Part shown: piece by piece, positions 54,536 to 63,158 of the stretch
Layout of the letters: each line of letters starts with the position of its first letter
How positions within the stretch are numbered: the first letter of the stretch is position 1
Origin: an uncultured Bacteroidales bacterium
GTDB lineage: Bacteria; Bacteroidota; Bacteroidia; Bacteroidales; UBA932
Direction: 5' to 3'
DNA: 64,000 bases
NCBI GenBank assembly: GCA_944323785.1
Contig: CALUTU010000011.1
Coordinates: 1 to 64,000 of the forward strand
Program-made: the position numbers and the translations under genes
Notes under the pieces: model-generated
What the model was told of the DNA's origin: nothing
Databases searched by the model: none
The model's input: only the letters and a program-made list of their open reading frames with translations

Positions 54536-54558
54536 TCCGATAAAGTGTTATTTGCTGT

Positions 54559-55356
54559 ATGTCAATGTTCGGAAAAGTCAAGCTGGGTATCAGGAGCAAG
54601 ATATATGTGGCGTCTCTGGTCATCGTGATGATGCTTCTGCTTTCGGGGGTCATGGCCTTCTTTGAATTCGGCCGTATGAGCCGTTATATCTCCAATCTTA
54701 TATCAAGCAGCATAATGACGGTGGACTTGACCCGGAACCTTTTGAATACCTGCGACAGATACCATTCTGATCTTTTCCGCCAGATAGGGGACGACGGACT
54801 TCTGGCCCAGCCGGAGACTATCCCCACTGATGAATTCGAGTCCAGTATCGACAGGCTTTATACGGTGATGAGGTCAGCGGAGGAGAGGCAGATGACAGAT
54901 TCTGTTCGATATGCCTATTCGGCCTATATGCAGGTATCCCGTGAGATAGAGTCAGTCTGGCTTAGACCTCAGGAAGAACGCACTGACTGGTATTTCAACC
55001 GTCTGCAGGTGGTGTACGAGAAGTTCCGCAATTATCTCCAGCGGCTGTCCGACAGCTCGCAGACCATACTGACAGACAACTACAACAGTCTTCAGGACAG
55101 TTATTATCGCTCCATCATGCCCGGAGTGGTGGCCAATGCAGCAAGTATTATCCTCATAATCCTGTTTGTCTATCTCCTCGGCCTGTATGTCATCAAGCCG
55201 GTGGTCAAGATGTCCAGAGGCCTGAGGGACTACAGGCAGTCCGGCAAGAGCTACAATGTCACTTTCGATTATGGAGGGGACCAGATTCAGTCCATGAATG
55301 AGGAGATCAAGGAGATAATAGACGAGAACAAATCTCTCAAGAACAGGAAGTCATGA
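54559..55356 (+). CDS. Orphan HAMP-containing sensor protein
   Basis: This 265-residue protein has two transmembrane helices (residues about 14-36 and 190-215) flanking a helical periplasmic domain of about 150 residues, as in chemoreceptor or histidine-kinase sensors. A HAMP-like region follows the second helix (KPVVKMSRGLRDY), and the protein ends soon after with a short coiled coil. There is no kinase, cyclase or methyl-accepting output domain. It overlaps trkH by 4 bp (ATGA), so it may control or sense for that channel; this is inference. Confidence 0.75.
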   Translation: MSMFGKVKLGIRSKIYVASLVIVMMLLLSGVMAFFEFGRMSRYISNLISSSIMTVDLTRNLLNTCDRYHSDLFRQIGDDGLLAQPETIPTDEFESSIDRLYTVMRSAEERQMTDSVRYAYSAYMQVSREIESVWLRPQEERTDWYFNRLQVVYEKFRNYLQRLSDSSQTILTDNYNSLQDSYYRSIMPGVVANAASIILIILFVYLLGLYVIKPVVKMSRGLRDYRQSGKSYNVTFDYGGDQIQSMNEEIKEIIDENKSLKNRKS

Positions 55357-56798
55357 ACATCAAACTGGTTGCTCGCTATATCGGTATAGCGTTGGTCTTC
55401 AACGCTATCTTCATGTTCATCTCCTTGGCAGTGTCAGCTGTGAACGGGTTCGATTCATCGTTCTCTCCGTTGCTTCTGAGTGCATTGATTACGGCCATGG
55501 TGGGCTGTTTTCCCCTTATATTTGTGAGGGGACAGGACAATGTTAATCTCCGCGAGGGTTTTGCCATCACGATCTTCTCCTGGTTCCTGAGTTGTATCTT
55601 CGGGATGTTGCCTTATGTGCTATGGGGAGGGGAGTTCACTCTGTCCAATGCCTGGTACGAGTCTGTCTCCGGCTATACTACTACCGGAGGGACTGTGCTG
55701 ACGGATGTGGAGGCCCTGCCTAAGGGGCTGCTCTTCTGGCGCTCCTCCACGCATTTCATAGGCGGTATGGGAGTCATGGTCTTCATGCTCCTGGTGCTTC
55801 CCTCCATGAGCATGTTCCGCATGAGAATATCCAGGATAGAGATATCATCCCTGTCCAAGGACAATTACCGTCTGCGCTCAAAGGAGACGGTGAGGGTCAT
55901 TGCGGCCACGTATGTCGGGATAACGGTATTCACGACAGCGGCCCTTATGGTTGCTGGCATGTCGTTTTTCGATGCGGTTAATCATGCGATGAGCATTGTG
56001 TCGACTGGCGGCTTCAGTACCAGAAACCTTTCTATCATGTATTATGACTCTCTTGCCATAGAGATCGTATGCATAGTCACCATGTACATTTCCACACTTC
56101 ATTTCGGGATGGTGTACGCGCTGTTCGTAAAGCGTTCTACGGCACTGCTCAAGTCGCCTGTGTTCAAGTACTTCATGGTATTCTGCCTGTTGATGTCCAT
56201 CATCATCGGTCTTGATCTGAAGGTCAACGGAGATGCTGAGACATACGGCGAGGCCATGCGTCTGTCGTTTTTCCAGTTCTCATCCATAATAAGTTCTACG
56301 GGCTTCGCCACTGCGGATACGTCTGTATGGCCACTGCTCTCCATTTTCCTGCTTCTGTTCGCCATGTACCATGGCGGCTGCAGCGGCTCCACTTGCGGAG
56401 GCATCAAGGCCGACAGAATCTGGATATTCTACAAGGTGCTGAAGTCCAATGTATATAAGCAGCTGCATCCCAATGCCGTGATACCGGTCAAGGTCGGGGA
56501 CAATGTCATAGACCCCTCAATAATCCGCTCGGCGGTCATGTACATCGTGGCGTTTACATTTATCTTTATACTTGGAGCCATGCTGATAGGTATTACAGGC
56601 CCTACGTTTGAGGAGGCGATATCGGCCTCAATGACTTCTTTGGGCAATGTCGGTCCCGGTTTCGGCTCATGCGGCTCGATGGGCAATTTCTCTCATTTTA
56701 CGCCTTTCGCCAAGTTTGTCATGACGGTGGAGATGCTGCTCGGCCGTCTGGAGATATACACTCTGCTGATGCTGTTCTTCATATTCAAGAAAGTGTGA
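55353..56798 (+). CDS. trkH: Potassium uptake protein TrkH/KtrB
   Basis: This 481-residue protein is the ion-conducting subunit of a Trk/Ktr potassium uptake system. Four selectivity-filter repeats are visible; the first is in SVSGYTTTGGTVL and others near SIVSTGGFSTR, SIISSTGFATAD and SLGNVGPGFGS. Ten or more transmembrane helices are present. Its NAD-binding partner TrkA/KtrA is not in this window, so it must be encoded elsewhere. The ATGA overlap links it to the sensor gene. Confidence 0.95.
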   Translation: MNIKLVARYIGIALVFNAIFMFISLAVSAVNGFDSSFSPLLLSALITAMVGCFPLIFVRGQDNVNLREGFAITIFSWFLSCIFGMLPYVLWGGEFTLSNAWYESVSGYTTTGGTVLTDVEALPKGLLFWRSSTHFIGGMGVMVFMLLVLPSMSMFRMRISRIEISSLSKDNYRLRSKETVRVIAATYVGITVFTTAALMVAGMSFFDAVNHAMSIVSTGGFSTRNLSIMYYDSLAIEIVCIVTMYISTLHFGMVYALFVKRSTALLKSPVFKYFMVFCLLMSIIIGLDLKVNGDAETYGEAMRLSFFQFSSIISSTGFATADTSVWPLLSIFLLLFAMYHGGCSGSTCGGIKADRIWIFYKVLKSNVYKQLHPNAVIPVKVGDNVIDPSIIRSAVMYIVAFTFIFILGAMLIGITGPTFEEAISASMTSLGNVGPGFGSCGSMGNFSHFTPFAKFVMTVEMLLGRLEIYTLLMLFFIFKKV

Positions 56799-56802
56799 TG
56801 TC

Positions 56803-58209
56803 ATGGCGGTGCGGGAGTTTCTGTTGCAGAGGATACTGGATGACTTTCCATTTGAACCCACTGAATGTCAGAGACGTCTTTTCGGGATGTTCTCCGACTT
56901 TGTCTGCGGTGACGGTGCGATAATGATAGTAAACGGTTATGCCGGTACGGGCAAGACCGAGGCTGTCGGTGCGGTTGTGCGGGCCATGAAGTCATGTGGG
57001 ATGCGTTACCGTCTCATGGCTCCGACAGGCAGGGCGGCCAAGGTGCTGTCAGGCTATACCGGCGAGAAAGCCACCACGATACACAAGCAGATATACAGGC
57101 AGAAATCGATGGATGCCGGTGGCGGCAAGTTTGTCCTGGACCTGAATAAGGACAGGAGAACATGCTACTTCGTGGACGAGGCCTCGCTTATAACCGTTAT
57201 GTCGGACAACTCCATGTTCGGCAGCGGCAATCTGCTGGAGGACCTTATTGACTATATCCGGCAGGGCGAAGGCAACAGGCTGGTGCTGATAGGGGACAGG
57301 GCTCAGTTGCCTCCGGTCTCTCTGGACACCAGTCCGGCTCTGGATCCCGATTATGTCGGTATGTATGCCCGTGTGGATTATGCGGAGCTGGACCAGGTGG
57401 TGCGTCAGGCCGACTCGTCCGGAATACTCTTCAATGCTACTCAGGTGCGTCAGGCGATAGTCGCAGGAGACTGCACGCAATATCCGCATCTGGTCACCCG
57501 GGGCTTTGACGATGTGGACAGTATCGGCGGGGGGGACTTGATAGAGGCGCTGGATGATGCCATTAGCCGTTACGGTATAGAGGAGACGGTGGTGCTCTGC
57601 CGTTCCAACAAGCGGGCCAACCGATACAATCAGGGTATCCGCGGTTCCGTGCTTTCCCGCGAGGAGACTCTTTCCAGAGGCGACCGGCTGATGGTGGTCA
57701 AGAACTGCTATCAGTTTCTGGACAAGATAGAGGAACTGGACTTTATAGCCAACGGAGATATAGCCGAGCTGATCAGAATATCGCATTACGAGGAGCGTTA
57801 CGGCCTGCAGTTCGCCGAGGCGGTGCTGGCCTTTCCGGATTACGGCGACGTGGAGATTACGGCCAAGGTCATCCTGGACACACTTGCATCCGAGACAGCC
57901 TCGCTTCCGGCTGACAAGCAGACGCTTCTGTATGAAGGGGTGTATGCCGATTACGACAATATCTCCCAGAAGCGCAAGCGCAATGCCGCCGTGCGCGAGG
58001 ATCCGTATTACAATGCCCTGCAGATAAAGTACTCCACTGCCATCACCTGCCACAAGTCCCAGGGCGGCCAGTGGAAGTGCGTCTTCGTGGACAACGCTTT
58101 CTGGCAGGACACTCTCTCGCTCGAAGACCTCAAGTGGCTCTACACGGCCCTCACCCGCGCCACCGAAAAGCTCTACCTGGTCAACTTCAACAAGAGATTC
58201 TTTCAGTAA
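56803..58209 (+). CDS. SF1 RecD-like/Dda-type ATP-dependent helicase
   Basis: This 468-residue helicase of the RecD2/Dda type has Walker A NGYAGTGKTEA near residue 44, YFVDEASLI (motif II), LIGDRAQLPPV (motif III), and C-terminal TAITCHKSQGGQWKCVFVD and YTALTRATEKLYLV motifs of the UvrD_C_2 group. The role is DNA unwinding in repair or replication; the exact pathway is not known. It starts 4 bp after trkH, although no functional link is obvious. Confidence 0.9.
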   Translation: MAVREFLLQRILDDFPFEPTECQRRLFGMFSDFVCGDGAIMIVNGYAGTGKTEAVGAVVRAMKSCGMRYRLMAPTGRAAKVLSGYTGEKATTIHKQIYRQKSMDAGGGKFVLDLNKDRRTCYFVDEASLITVMSDNSMFGSGNLLEDLIDYIRQGEGNRLVLIGDRAQLPPVSLDTSPALDPDYVGMYARVDYAELDQVVRQADSSGILFNATQVRQAIVAGDCTQYPHLVTRGFDDVDSIGGGDLIEALDDAISRYGIEETVVLCRSNKRANRYNQGIRGSVLSREETLSRGDRLMVVKNCYQFLDKIEELDFIANGDIAELIRISHYEERYGLQFAEAVLAFPDYGDVEITAKVILDTLASETASLPADKQTLLYEGVYADYDNISQKRKRNAAVREDPYYNALQIKYSTAITCHKSQGGQWKCVFVDNAFWQDTLSLEDLKWLYTALTRATEKLYLVNFNKRFFQ

Positions 58210-58265
58210 CAGTCAAGGCCGGAATCACTATCTTTTTCGCCCGGCTACTGCTGTCTGCCCTGCGA

Positions 58266-58404
58266 GAGTGTACCGTTTTTATCGTTATGCAGTACACCCT
58301 CCATGCAGGCGTTTTGCAACACCTCCCCTACAGCGCATTCTTATAGGTTTTGAGGCTCTTCACTTTTTGAGGGTGTACCGAGTATGCAGATTTTTCGTAC
58401 ACCC
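58266..58404. repeat. Pair of related 36-bp elements in inverted orientation
   Basis: Element A (58266-58301) and element B (58369-58404) are about 36 bp. Each has inverted ends: GAGTGTAC to GTACACCCTC in A, GAGGGTGTAC to GTACACCC in B. Element A reverse-complemented lines up with B. A 67-bp unique stretch lies between. They are in the 203-bp gap between the helicase and the convergent methyltransferase. Confidence 0.7.
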
Positions 58405-58412
58405 TTGCAGTA

Positions 58413-59621
58413 TTAAATTGTGGTGATGATGAGGAGGCGGGAGCTGTCGGAGGCGGTGGTGGCCAGGACGCGGAGGATGTCGCTCTCAGAGGTGCCGAGG
58501 CGGCGGCGCAACTCCTCGGAGGTCATCGGAAAGTTGCGGGCGGTGACGGAGCAGGACGGGTATTTCTTCCGGAAATCGCGGATGGCGGCTTTGTTGAACG
58601 GCAGTACCTCCACGATGCGGCGTATCTTACCAGGGAAATCCTTATAAACAGAGTTTCCGACATAGAAGTGGGTGGAGGCGGAGATTTTCCGCAGACCGAA
58701 GCGGACGGCAGGAAGTTTGAATGCTCCGCTTTTGAGCAGGGCGGGGGACGGCTCGTAAAGGAAGCCGGTGATTTCCGATGGGGCAGCAAGTTCTGCAACA
58801 GCCTCCGTTTCTTCTCGGAGGGAGAAATGGAATACTGCTGTCTGCGAGGCACTGTCATCGAGGATTTCCACTGCCGTAATAGGAATGTCCTCCGGAGAGG
58901 CGCTATGACCCCGTTGCATCAGGAGCAGGACCTCCTTGCATTCATTGTTGTGGGAGACAATGCGCACTTCTGCGGCCTCGGGCAGTTCCGACAGCAGGAC
59001 ACGGATGTCGGCCATGGGAGAGGCTTTGAGCAGGATGCGGGGGGCGATGCGCAGCAGCTCGGGGCATAGGGCGGTGATGTCCGGTTCGCAGTCCCTGAGG
59101 GAATATACCCTGCCGCCGTCCTTGCCCCTGCGGGCCGGGTCGAGGTAGATGAGGCTATATGAGTCGGACGGGATGTTGCCGAGCATTTCCGGGGTCGTCT
59201 CTGCGTGGCAGACCGTGATATTGCTCCTGCCGAGTGCGGAGAAGTTGTGCCGGGCACAGGCGCAGAGTTCTTCCGAACGCTCGAAGTAGTCTACGGATGC
59301 GGCTGCCTGCGAGAGGCTCCACGAATCCACGCCGAGGCCTCCGGTGAGGTCGGCCACCCTGTCCCCGCTGCTCACGAAACGCTGCTTGTAGAGGGCGGTG
59401 GCCTGCGAGCTGCACTGTTCCAGGGGCAGGGACTGCGGATAGAGAAGTCCGGGCTCGGCGTACCATAGTGGCAGCTTGCTCCGGGCCTTTACCCGTCCCT
59501 GGATGCACTTGACCGCCTCCGTCATGTCAATGTCCGGCCACCTCTCCCGGTGCAGCATCAGCTCCGCCGGACTGTCTGCCTCATGCGCAATGATAAATTC
59601 TGTGAATTTCTGGTATGCCAT
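58413..59621 (-). CDS. SAM-dependent methyltransferase with DPAR motif and THUMP-like domain
   Basis: This 402-residue protein has motif I ADLTGGLGVDSWSLS near residue 92 and the motif IV sequence YLDPARRGKDGGR near residue 160, typical of a Bacteroidetes and Firmicutes methyltransferase group with a C-terminal THUMP-like domain (last 70 residues, SVTARNFPMTSEEL). An RNA substrate is plausible but not shown. It is a single gene with its own promoter. Confidence 0.82.
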   Translation of the reverse strand: MAYQKFTEFIIAHEADSPAELMLHRERWPDIDMTEAVKCIQGRVKARSKLPLWYAEPGLLYPQSLPLEQCSSQATALYKQRFVSSGDRVADLTGGLGVDSWSLSQAAASVDYFERSEELCACARHNFSALGRSNITVCHAETTPEMLGNIPSDSYSLIYLDPARRGKDGGRVYSLRDCEPDITALCPELLRIAPRILLKASPMADIRVLLSELPEAAEVRIVSHNNECKEVLLLMQRGHSASPEDIPITAVEILDDSASQTAVFHFSLREETEAVAELAAPSEITGFLYEPSPALLKSGAFKLPAVRFGLRKISASTHFYVGNSVYKDFPGKIRRIVEVLPFNKAAIRDFRKKYPSCSVTARNFPMTSEELRRRLGTSESDILRVLATTASDSSRLLIITTI

Positions 59622-59625
59622 ATTG

Positions 59626-59633
59626 CAAAATTA
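59626..59633 (-). promoter_or_regulatory. -7 box for the DPAR methyltransferase
   Basis: TAATTTTG on the minus strand is an exact consensus match only 4 bp from the start codon, so the transcript would be close to leaderless. Confidence 0.5.
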
Positions 59634-59708
59634 AGCCGAAGAGGGGAATTATTTGTGGATTTGTTCTGGAAATTTTGTAAATTGCAACGATGAATCGAAA
59701 ATGAGACT

Positions 59709-60773
59709 ATGAGAAGAATTATTTGCGCGGCTGTCGTGGCGGCAATTCTACTGTCAGGATGCGGAAACAGCAGTACCCTGGAAACAGAATTGTCTCCCGA
59801 AGTTCTGACGGAAGCTCAGGCAATAGCTCCGGATAAGGTTTACGATCTGCCGGAACTGTTTTTCGCAGGTTCAGCTCTTGTGTATGGAGATCGGTATGCG
59901 GTGTGCGAGATGGAGACCCAGGAATTTGCGGCGGAAGTGTATGACCTGAAGGAAGGGAATGTGGTCGGGAAACTGCTGCACTACGGCAACGGTCCGCAGG
60001 AAGTGTTAGTCCCGATTTTCAATATGTTCGGAGATACGCTGCAGGTGGTGGATATACAGAAGAACAGGCTGTTCATGATTCCGTGCGCAGACTTTCCTGA
60101 TGCCGGAATCGCCAGAGAGATAAAATACGATTTCATTACCTTGTCCCTGGTTTCGTGCGGGGACAGCCTGCTGGCCCTCAACCCGTTTTATTTCGAGAAC
60201 GATGACCTGGACATACACAACGGCGAACCCCTGTTTTTCTATACCGACGGCGGGAAGGCTCCGTACGACGCATCGAAGATCATGACGGCCGGAGTGGTGC
60301 AGGGGCCGGTGGCCGTGCATCCCGAGAGCGGAAGGGTGGTTTTCGCCAACAGTGTGGAATCTGAGATATTTATCCTGAATAAGGACCTTTCCGTGAACCG
60401 TAGGATTACCGGACCGCGTCATGAAAGTACGGACTATGCGGTGGCGGAAGGCCAGCTGCTGTTTTCCGGAAATATAGCCAATACATATCTGTCCGCCTGC
60501 TCCGACCGAGAGTATGTCTATCTTATCTACGACGGCAGGTATTACGATCTGTATGAGGATAATGTAGACGGGGCGAATACCGACCACGACCTGTATCTTT
60601 TCCAGATGGACTGGGACGGACGGTTGGTCGGAAGTTATGTCCTGGAGGGAGTCAGGTATGTCGGCTCGAGACTGAGCTGCGGTTCACAGCCGGGGACGGT
60701 GTATGTCTCCGCCATTTCGCCCGACGAGGGGAATCTTCAGATATTTTACTATGATCTCAGAAAGTACAACTAA
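59709..60773 (+). CDS. Six-bladed beta-propeller lipoprotein (BF3164/TolB_like)
   Basis: This 354-residue protein has a lipoprotein signal (VVAAILLSGCG) and repeating beta blades, including FAGSALVYGDRYAV, YGNGPQEVLVPIFN and ITGPRHESTDYAV. YGNGPQE and the overall pattern are those of Bacteroidetes TolB_like lipoproteins, whose function is not established. It should sit at the outer membrane or face the periplasm. It is 12 bp upstream of the phosphomutase gene. Confidence 0.8.
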   Translation: MRRIICAAVVAAILLSGCGNSSTLETELSPEVLTEAQAIAPDKVYDLPELFFAGSALVYGDRYAVCEMETQEFAAEVYDLKEGNVVGKLLHYGNGPQEVLVPIFNMFGDTLQVVDIQKNRLFMIPCADFPDAGIAREIKYDFITLSLVSCGDSLLALNPFYFENDDLDIHNGEPLFFYTDGGKAPYDASKIMTAGVVQGPVAVHPESGRVVFANSVESEIFILNKDLSVNRRITGPRHESTDYAVAEGQLLFSGNIANTYLSACSDREYVYLIYDGRYYDLYEDNVDGANTDHDLYLFQMDWDGRLVGSYVLEGVRYVGSRLSCGSQPGTVYVSAISPDEGNLQIFYYDLRKYN

Positions 60774-60785
60774 TCCTTAAAAGAT

Positions 60786-62441
60786 ATGAATTACAGAGAA
60801 GTCGCAATGCAGTGGACAGGTCCGGCTTATGACGAGGAGACCAGGGCCGGGGTCAATGCTCTCCTTCACGGAGACGAGAAAGAACTGGAAGATGCCTTTT
60901 ACCGCAATCTGGAGTTCGGTACGGGCGGACTGCGCGGTATAATGGGCGTGGGAACCAACCGCATGAACAAGTACACTGTGGGTATGGCCACTCAGGGATT
61001 CGCCAATTACATTGCCAAGGCTTTCCCCGGGGAGGAGATCAGGGTGGCCGTCTCCTATGACTCAAGGAACAACAGCCGCGATTTCGCCAGGATTACCGCC
61101 GAGGTATTCGCCAACAACGGCTTCCTCGTATATCTGTTCGACAATATCCGGCCTACCCCTGAGCTCAGCTTCGCCATACGTCACTATCACTGCCATGCAG
61201 GCGTGATGATCACGGCCTCGCACAATCCCAAGGAGTACAACGGCTACAAGGCGTACTGGCAGGACGGTGCCCAGCTTACTGCGCCTCACGATACCGCAGT
61301 GATAGATGAGGTTAATAAGATAGCGGATCCTTCTATGGTCAGGTTCGGGGAGGAGGGTGCCTCAAGGATTCAGATGATGGGAGAGGAGACCGACAAGGTG
61401 TATCTGGATTCGGTGCTGTCGCTGATGCTCTCGCCTGAGTCCATCGCACGTCACAAGGATATCAAGCTCGTCTATACTCCTCTGCACGGTACCGGTGTGC
61501 GTCTGGTGCCCAGAGCCTTGAGGCAGATAGGCTTTACAGAGGTGTTCCCTGTGGCGGACCAGATGGTAAGCGACGGCAATTTCCCGACGGTCGTCTCGCC
61601 CAATCCCGAGGAGCCTTCGGCCCTGAAGATGGCCGTAGAGCTGGCTGAGGCCAAGGGTGCCGACATAGTGCTGGCTACCGACCCTGACGCTGACCGCGTG
61701 GGTGTGGCCGTCCGTGACGACAAGGGTAAGATGGTGCTGCTGACCGGCAATCAGACCGCCGCGGTGCTTACCTATTATATACTGACCCGCTGGAAAGAAC
61801 TTGGAAAGCTTAACAAGGATACGTATTGTGTAAAGACCATCGTGACCACAGAGCTGCTGACAGCCATCGCCGACAAGTTTGGAGTACAGATGTACGACGT
61901 GCTTACGGGCTTCAAGTATATCGCCCAGATAGTCCGTGAGAACGAGGGCCGCAGGACTTTCATCTGCGGAGGCGAGGAAAGCTACGGCTTCAATGTGGGC
62001 GAGTTCGTCCGGGACAAGGATGCCGTGATTACCTGCTCGTTCGTAGCCGAGTGCGCCGCCTGGGCTGCGGATCAGGGCCTGACACTGTACGGCCTGCTGC
62101 AGAAGATATACGCTGAGTTCGGTATCTACCGTGAGAAGCTGGTGTCGCTGACCAAGAAAGGCATAGACGGTACGCAGCAGATAGCGGCCATGATGAGACG
62201 CTACCGGGACAATCCGCCTTCGCACCTGGGAGAGTCGCCGGTGCTCAAGGTCATAGACTATACCGAGCCCGATAAGACAGGTCTGCCCAAGTCCAACGTG
62301 CTCAGGTTCTTCTCCGAGGACGGTTCAGTGGTGACAGTGCGTCCCTCGGGTACGGAGCCGAAGATAAAGTTCTATTTCGGAGCGAAGGGAGACAGTGCTG
62401 ACAGGACGATAGAGTTACTTGTCAGACAGTTTTCGGAATAA
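60786..62441 (+). CDS. Phosphohexomutase (phosphoglucomutase/phosphomannomutase)
   Basis: This 551-residue alpha-D-phosphohexomutase moves phosphate between C1 and C6 of hexose phosphates. The catalytic Ser is in TASHNPKEYNG near residue 143, the Mg loop DPDADRVGVA near residue 300, the sugar loop GGEESYGF and the phosphate loop RPSGTEPKIKFYF near the end. It matches the long form used as phosphoglucomutase in many bacteria, so supply of glucose-1-phosphate (for example for rfbA) is plausible. Its end overlaps pssA by 27 bp in convergent orientation. Confidence 0.93.
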   Translation: MNYREVAMQWTGPAYDEETRAGVNALLHGDEKELEDAFYRNLEFGTGGLRGIMGVGTNRMNKYTVGMATQGFANYIAKAFPGEEIRVAVSYDSRNNSRDFARITAEVFANNGFLVYLFDNIRPTPELSFAIRHYHCHAGVMITASHNPKEYNGYKAYWQDGAQLTAPHDTAVIDEVNKIADPSMVRFGEEGASRIQMMGEETDKVYLDSVLSLMLSPESIARHKDIKLVYTPLHGTGVRLVPRALRQIGFTEVFPVADQMVSDGNFPTVVSPNPEEPSALKMAVELAEAKGADIVLATDPDADRVGVAVRDDKGKMVLLTGNQTAAVLTYYILTRWKELGKLNKDTYCVKTIVTTELLTAIADKFGVQMYDVLTGFKYIAQIVRENEGRRTFICGGEESYGFNVGEFVRDKDAVITCSFVAECAAWAADQGLTLYGLLQKIYAEFGIYREKLVSLTKKGIDGTQQIAAMMRRYRDNPPSHLGESPVLKVIDYTEPDKTGLPKSNVLRFFSEDGSVVTVRPSGTEPKIKFYFGAKGDSADRTIELLVRQFSE

Positions 62442-63143
62442 TGCCGCTGCCGCGTTCCAGATGATGTAGAACGCGAAGATGAAGAATACGATGCCCGTCC
62501 AGTGAATCTTCAGGACAAGAAGAACGGCTGCGGCGGGTATTGTTATGCACAGGAATGTGTACCGCTGTGCATTGGCCTTCCATTTCAGGGATTTGAATTT
62601 CAGGGAGAACATGGGAATCTCGCTGATCATCAGGAAGGACAGTATGAGGGTGATGGCCGGGATGGCGAAATTGTTGGCCAGGAAAGTATTGGCGGTCTGC
62701 TCGTAGTGGGCGGCAAAGGCGGCCAGGGATGCGGCGCAGAGCCCGGAAGCCGGTACCGGCAGACCGAGGAAGCTCTCGCTCTGGCGGGTGTCCAGATTGA
62801 ACTTGGCCAGCCTGAGGGCGGAGAATGCCGCGAGTATAAGAGGAAAATAGCAGATATATGGATGTATTCCGGCAGTGAAGCCGTTAAGATAGTTGTAAAG
62901 TATAAGGGAAGGAGCCAGTCCGAAACTCACGGTGTCCGAGAGGGAGTCCAGCTCCTTTCCTATGTCGGAGTAAGCATTGAGGGCACGGGCTGTCAGACCG
63001 TCCAGAAAATCAAATACGGCGGCCAGGATTACAAATCCCAGGGCCGTGTCCAGTCTGTCCTGAAAGGCCATGATAACCGCCACCGCCCCGGATATGAGGT
63101 TGAGGCAGGTGACGGTATTCGGTATGTGTTTCCTGAAGCCCAT
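62415..63143 (-). CDS. pssA: CDP-diacylglycerol-serine O-phosphatidyltransferase
   Basis: PssA makes phosphatidylserine, the precursor of phosphatidylethanolamine. The CDP-alcohol transferase motif spans DFLDGLTAR and GKELDSLSD near residues 45-68, with all five key acidic residues present. About six membrane helices follow. At 242 residues it is the normal Bacteroidetes size. The ATG at 63143 was used rather than a TTG two codons upstream. Confidence 0.95.
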   Translation of the reverse strand: MGFRKHIPNTVTCLNLISGAVAVIMAFQDRLDTALGFVILAAVFDFLDGLTARALNAYSDIGKELDSLSDTVSFGLAPSLILYNYLNGFTAGIHPYICYFPLILAAFSALRLAKFNLDTRQSESFLGLPVPASGLCAASLAAFAAHYEQTANTFLANNFAIPAITLILSFLMISEIPMFSLKFKSLKWKANAQRYTFLCITIPAAAVLLVLKIHWTGIVFFIFAFYIIWNAAAALFRKLSDK

Positions 63144-63158
63144 GCTCAAAGCAGATGC

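Larger units (their letters stand above)
54195..54558. other. 364-bp non-coding spacer with a probable RNA gene
   Basis: The spacer holds two copies of the palindrome TTGTACAA (54213-54220 and 54246-54253), a promoter at 54297, a structured transcript ending in a strong terminator, and then the promoter of the next gene. There is no open frame of coding character. Confidence 0.75.
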
